DNA of 25,792 nt from Globomyces pollinis-pini (taxonomy: Eukaryota; Chytridiomycota; Chytridiomycetes; Rhizophydiales; Globomycetaceae), in assembly GCA_025399215.1 (NCBI GenBank), contig MU621272.1, forward strand, positions 1 to 25,792. Direction: 5' to 3'. A model generated the notes under the pieces. That model did not search any database and was not told where the DNA came from. It saw only the letters and a program-made list of their open reading frames with translations. Both the position numbers and the translations under genes were made by a program. This document shows, piece by piece, positions 21,479 to 25,792 of the stretch. Position 1 is the stretch's first letter. Every line of letters starts with the position of its first letter.

Positions 21479-22261
21479 ATGGTTTCTAGAAAATTCCAAG
21501 ACTATGAACTTCGAGAGGTGATTTTCGCAGTAGTATTATCAATACCCAATATTCTATTATGTCTCTATAACGCATATACACTGTGTACAAAATTCAAAAA
21601 AGATCTTTGGATAAAACGATTATTGGGTTTACTTATTTTCATGACTGGTGCGTTAACATTATTGGAATTAAATTTGATGAGTGATTTCGATCACTTGGAT
21701 TTGAATGGATACGCTTTGAAATTGGTGTTGACTCAAATGATGCAACCAGTATTTACTTTGATTCTGTACTTTAAATTGTTTTGGATCGTTAAAGTGAAAT
21801 CTATGGACTTGTACGTGTTGGGAATTGTTATTCTGGTCGGTACAGGGATTACAATTATCAAATCTAGTCTCATGTTTTATTACTCTTTCCATAGCTTAAC
21901 CTACTTTAGATTGAAATTATTGTTAGAAATTAGTACTGAAACCTATTTTCTCGTACTGGATATCTTTATTCTATTACTAGGACTTCAAAAATTATCAAAC
22001 TCATCATTGTTGAAATTAGTTAAATCTACGGTATTGAACGTGGTGGATAAACTGGCATTATTTCTTTTGGTTCTATATTTACTCATTCAAACTTGGAATT
22101 ATGAATTCACTAATATGCTTCTACTCTGTATTTTCAATATTTTGGCATCTTTGATGTTGATTTATTTTTCAACCTTGTCAGAATTGTTTAATAATGTCTT
22201 GGTTGATTTGGATAGTAAGGAACAAATTGGATTGACTGAAAATGGAGTTTATGAATTTTAA
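21479..22261 (+). CDS. Seven-transmembrane orphan protein
   Basis: Intronless, 260 residues. Seven hydrophobic segments are visible at about residues 13-35, 48-66, 80-103, 110-135, 150-168, 188-205 and 213-235, joined by short loops. The N-terminus is short and the C-terminal tail is about 25 residues and acidic (LDSKEQIG...YEF). There is no signal peptide and no motif tying it to a known receptor class; no DRY or NPxxY is seen. It could be a fungal orphan receptor-like protein or another small polytopic protein. The ATG sits in a good context (AAGATGG). Possible poly(A) signal at 22299-22304. Confidence 0.72.
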   Translation: MVSRKFQDYELREVIFAVVLSIPNILLCLYNAYTLCTKFKKDLWIKRLLGLLIFMTGALTLLELNLMSDFDHLDLNGYALKLVLTQMMQPVFTLILYFKLFWIVKVKSMDLYVLGIVILVGTGITIIKSSLMFYYSFHSLTYFRLKLLLEISTETYFLVLDIFILLLGLQKLSNSSLLKLVKSTVLNVVDKLALFLLVLYLLIQTWNYEFTNMLLLCIFNILASLMLIYFSTLSELFNNVLVDLDSKEQIGLTENGVYEF

Positions 22262-23197
22262 GCTTACATCTCATATTTGAATAGTTATTAAACGATTAAA
22301 TAAAATGCCTTTACAAATTGACTTGTAGAATTTCCATATTTCATTACTTTGACATTTCATTTATCAATGACTGCACGAAAGATCATCATTAAACTAGTGT
22401 TACCCACGAATTTGTGTTAAAGAAGAGTAAAACATAAGCAAAGGACACGTAAGTACACTAATAGTGCTATCATCATGATTGAAAGTAATTGTACAAGGAA
22501 AATGATGAAATGAAAAAGGTACAAGTTACATAAAAGAGGTACAAGTTAGTGGTATTGCAACCAACCATTGACGCGTTTCAATTCTAGAAGGTTCTGTAAT
22601 GTTGGCGTTGATTATGCGCAGCCTGCATAAAAGAAAGAATTACATTTCCAGAGTATTACCGCAAGACACGTAATTGGACGAAATGGATCGATAGCAACAT
22701 AAACGACTTTACCACCTTTTTGCAATGAAACTATTTGAATCTAGTGGTGGTCAACATTTCAAATTATGCCATTGAGGCACTTTACAAGAAATGTTTTGGG
22801 CGACAAATGTGGATTGAAGGAGTTGGAAGGCTTTCAAGTGGCTTCGTGGTGAGTCTCCAATTGGAAATGATAGAATCAGGAGAGTATGATTCTGAAGTTC
22901 AACTTATGGATATTTATAGTTATACTCGGTGTTATTGATTACAGATCGTGAAGATCAACAAGTAGATGGTACTTTAATTTCATTGATCAGTTTACTTTAC
23001 TTTTTTTTTTAAGAAAAACAATTAAAAATTCTAGCAATAAACTAATTGTTTATCAATACCAAGATCATCGAATCTTTTAATTATTTCTAGTAACTTCTCA
23101 GTCATTGTTACGTTTTTTGTTGGGTCATGTGATACTGATGGTTCATCTGTGGAGCCCAAGGAGTATAAAACGCCGTAACTTCCCACTCCAAAGACCA
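22262..23197. other. Gene-poor stretch with ambiguous short open frames
   Basis: No gene could be supported. Between 22560 and 22940 both strands read open in short pieces: plus-strand 22735-22938 (67 codons, no ATG start), and minus-strand KGGKVVYVAIDPFRPITCLA near 22723-22650. No splice solution joins them. A minus-strand frame at 23031-23243 (70 codons, no ATG at its start) overlaps the PDK-like start. A short repeat GGTACAAGTTA occurs at 22518 and 22538. The right end holds a TATA-like element. Confidence 0.4.
23163..23170 (+). promoter_or_regulatory. TATA-like element of the PDK-like gene
   Basis: GTATAAAA lies 27 bp before the ATG at 23198, which would imply a very short 5' UTR. Called from motif and position only. 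Confidence 0.4.
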
Positions 23198-24310
23198 ATG
23201 TCAATTTTACCAAAAGTATCGAAAAATCCAGCTTGGAAATCAATCCTAAGATGTGCTAATAAGAAGATAAATCCATTATCAGTAAGTCATTTTGATTTAT
23301 CTAATCATTAGTTGAAAGGTTTATCTGATATCCACGCTATGCCTGATTCTGTTTTTTTAAGGAATGAACTATCTATCAGGTTTATTCAAGCTTTAAAACT
23401 ACTGTCATTACCTACAATGCCATCTCATATGGATACTGCCATGGCTCCAATCATAGACAAGTATCTACAACACCTGTACTTACTTTCCTCTACTCCGCAA
23501 CTATCTACAAACGAAAATATCCAGTCGTTTATTGATGTCATTAATGAAATTCAACAAAGTCATCTTGATACTCTTTGTCTCTTTGCGTCTACTGTGAACA
23601 CTCACTCCTCCTTGTTGGATAATAAACCCACACTGAATCCCTCCTTCTATGAGAAATTCTATCTGCTTAATATGTCCTCTGCTCTCTTGATGAACGAATT
23701 TATCTCACTATCAAAGTCAAGAACAAATTTGGTCAAGTCAATTGATCTATTGGATACTACCAGTATGATTGCACAAGAATCTATCCATGCATTTAAATCC
23801 AAAGGTTTAAAATGTCCTGATATCAATGTATTGGATTTGAATGAATCTGTGAAAACAAATGCTTTATACTATGAACCTCATTTGAAATCCATTTTATATG
23901 AATTATTTGATAATTCCATCAAGGCAACAATCAAGACACATTCAAGTATGAATCATTTGCCTCCTATCCAAGTGAAAATTGCAGCAGGTAATGAAGATGT
24001 ATCCATTCAAATTTCGGATCAAGCTGGTGGTATTCCTCTTTCCAAAGTCAGTACTCTATGGTCTCGTAATTTGGTATTCCATAAATTAACCAAATCAAAA
24101 CCATTTGGAACAAATTTGGCTAGTTGTAACTTAATGGCCAAATATTTCGGTGGTGATTTATCGTTGGTGTCAATGGAAGGTCTTGGTACAGATACCACCT
24201 TACATTTACATCAGTTGGGTGATCATGCAGTTGAGAACTTGTCAGATATTCATGGTGTTGAAGTTGAAGATTCTAGTACTTGGTTACTTAACTTATTATC
24301 AAAACAATAG
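23198..24310 (+). CDS. PDK/BCKDK-type mitochondrial protein kinase, divergent
   Basis: Exons 23198-23281 and 23312-24310 (30-nt in-frame intron ending in TAG), 360 residues. The N-terminal all-helical domain carries LKGLSDIHAMPDSVFLRNELSIRFIQAL, typical of the pyruvate and branched-chain dehydrogenase kinases (residues ~28-180). A GHKL ATPase domain follows: N-box YELFDNSIKATIK (~225), G1 box SDQAGGIP (~263), and AKYFGGDLSLVSMEGLGTDT (~303). These kinases phosphorylate the E1 alpha subunit of mitochondrial 2-oxoacid dehydrogenases. The ATP-lid G2 box, GFGYGLP in typical members, reads FGTNLASC here, so activity may be altered. The start is the first ATG in frame and gives a Lys/Arg-rich N-terminus compatible with import. 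Poly(A)-like AATAAA at 24332-24337. Confidence 0.87.
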
Positions 24311-24412
24311 TTTCTTTCAAACAACAAATTTAATAAACCTCCTCTTTGTAAATATTAACTTTATCTATTGTCATTGTATTTATCAGTTTGTGAAACTGTT
24401 CAAGAAATTAGG

Positions 24413-24577
24413 ATGTTAGACTATGGTATATTGATATATAAGGAATGGTATACAACCAATATTGAGGAAGCTCAACACTATACCAATGATATAGATGCAT
24501 TTTTGGCGTCACCATCAAAACAGTCCATAACAGACAACATACAAGCAAATCTTTTAAAAAGTTTTTATTTCATTTAA
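24413..24577 (+). CDS. Short hypothetical frame downstream of the PDK-like gene
   Basis: A 54-codon frame from an internal ATG; the frame is open upstream to about 24360. The residues are ordinary in composition (LDYGILIYKEWY..NIEEAQHYTN). No family is recognised. It lies in the 293-bp gap between two convergent genes, so it may be a 3' UTR, a relic of a larger gene or chance. Confidence 0.2.
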   Translation: MLDYGILIYKEWYTTNIEEAQHYTNDIDAFLASPSKQSITDNIQANLLKSFYFI

Positions 24578-24603
24578 TTTGCCTTTGATACTAAGTGGAA
24601 AAA

Positions 24604-25636
<1,033 letters not shown>

Positions 25637-25792
25637 TTATACTACAGGGAGTTCCAAAACATATTGCTTCAGTCCAGCCATGGATTTTACATCCTTCGTG
25701 CCGTCTTTTGCTATAAAACTCTGCTTCTTGAACTTTTCAAACCGATGGGGAGGAACAACAAAATAAAGCTTTGGTTCATCATACAACTTGCA
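25637..25792 (-). CDS. C-terminus of a crinkler/RHS-like protein (5' truncated at window edge)
   Basis: The minus strand is open from the right edge to a TAA at 25637-25639 (51 residues). The tail LYFVVPPHRFEKFKKQSF...GLKQYVLELPVV resembles the common C-terminal ending of crinkler (CRN) and RHS-type multicopy proteins in chytrids and other microbial eukaryotes (LYFVVP..F..F..Q....QYVL). This is recalled by pattern, not searched. The rest of the gene is outside the window, so its effector or nuclease domain cannot be judged. Confidence 0.5.
   Translation of the reverse strand, partial: CKLYDEPKLYFVVPPHRFEKFKKQSFIAKDGTKDVKSMAGLKQYVLELPVV

Noticed and set aside
23031..23243. Minus-strand 70-codon frame with a hydrophobic start
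   Set aside because: It has no ATG until near its end and overlaps the start of the well supported PDK-like gene on the other strand.

Overview
The window reads as nuclear DNA of an early-diverging, flagellated fungus, most likely a chytrid-type (zoosporic) species. The DNA is AT-rich. Genes are close together on both strands and carry very short GT-AG introns, mostly 25-41 nt. I reconstructed 30 introns by frame continuity and protein-family fit. Two genes look flagellar: a TPH-domain axonemal coiled-coil protein and a Tctex-type dynein light chain. They sit beside fungal-style secreted proteins and a nonribosomal peptide synthetase (NRPS). The species cannot be named from sequence alone, and a non-fungal flagellate is not excluded.

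Left part (1-5150): a 5'-truncated bulb-lectin protein with six PAN-like repeats; a small secreted expansin-like (DPBB) protein with a CBM19-like tail; an array of nine TTAGGG motifs just upstream of an Hsp90 co-chaperone p23/Sba1 gene; and a divergent ARF GTPase.

Middle-left (5634-11321): the TPH-domain flagellar gene (11 exons), a conventional ARF1 gene on the minus strand, the Tctex dynein light chain on the minus strand, and a long LRR protein with an F-box-like N-terminus. A broken minus-strand coding relic follows at about 11402-11815.

Centre (12183-21341): a 2,263-residue multidomain gene in 7 exons is the most unusual feature. A polytopic TLC-like membrane region is fused in one uninterrupted exon to an NRPS carrier domain, giving the order TLC-T-C-A-T-E-C. 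There is no adenylation domain before the first carrier and no terminal thioesterase. Downstream are an intronless HNH nuclease gene with heptad minisatellites and a 390-bp, nearly identical copy of part of the NRPS adenylation domain. Two identical 20-bp direct repeats bracket that block, which suggests recent rearrangement or a mobile element.

Right part (21479-25792): an orphan seven-TM protein, a divergent PDK/BCKDK-type mitochondrial protein kinase, a second ARF1 gene whose exons 2-3 are almost identical to the first, a 42-bp minisatellite, and the C-terminus of a crinkler/RHS-like protein running off the right edge.

The genes are mostly independent units (housekeeping, flagellar, secreted). 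Only the NRPS and the HNH/fragment block share a visible history. The most notable observations are the TLC-NRPS fusion, the gene-converted ARF pair, a composite intron built from three abutting intron-like units with AG|GT junctions, and the HNH/NRPS-fragment block.
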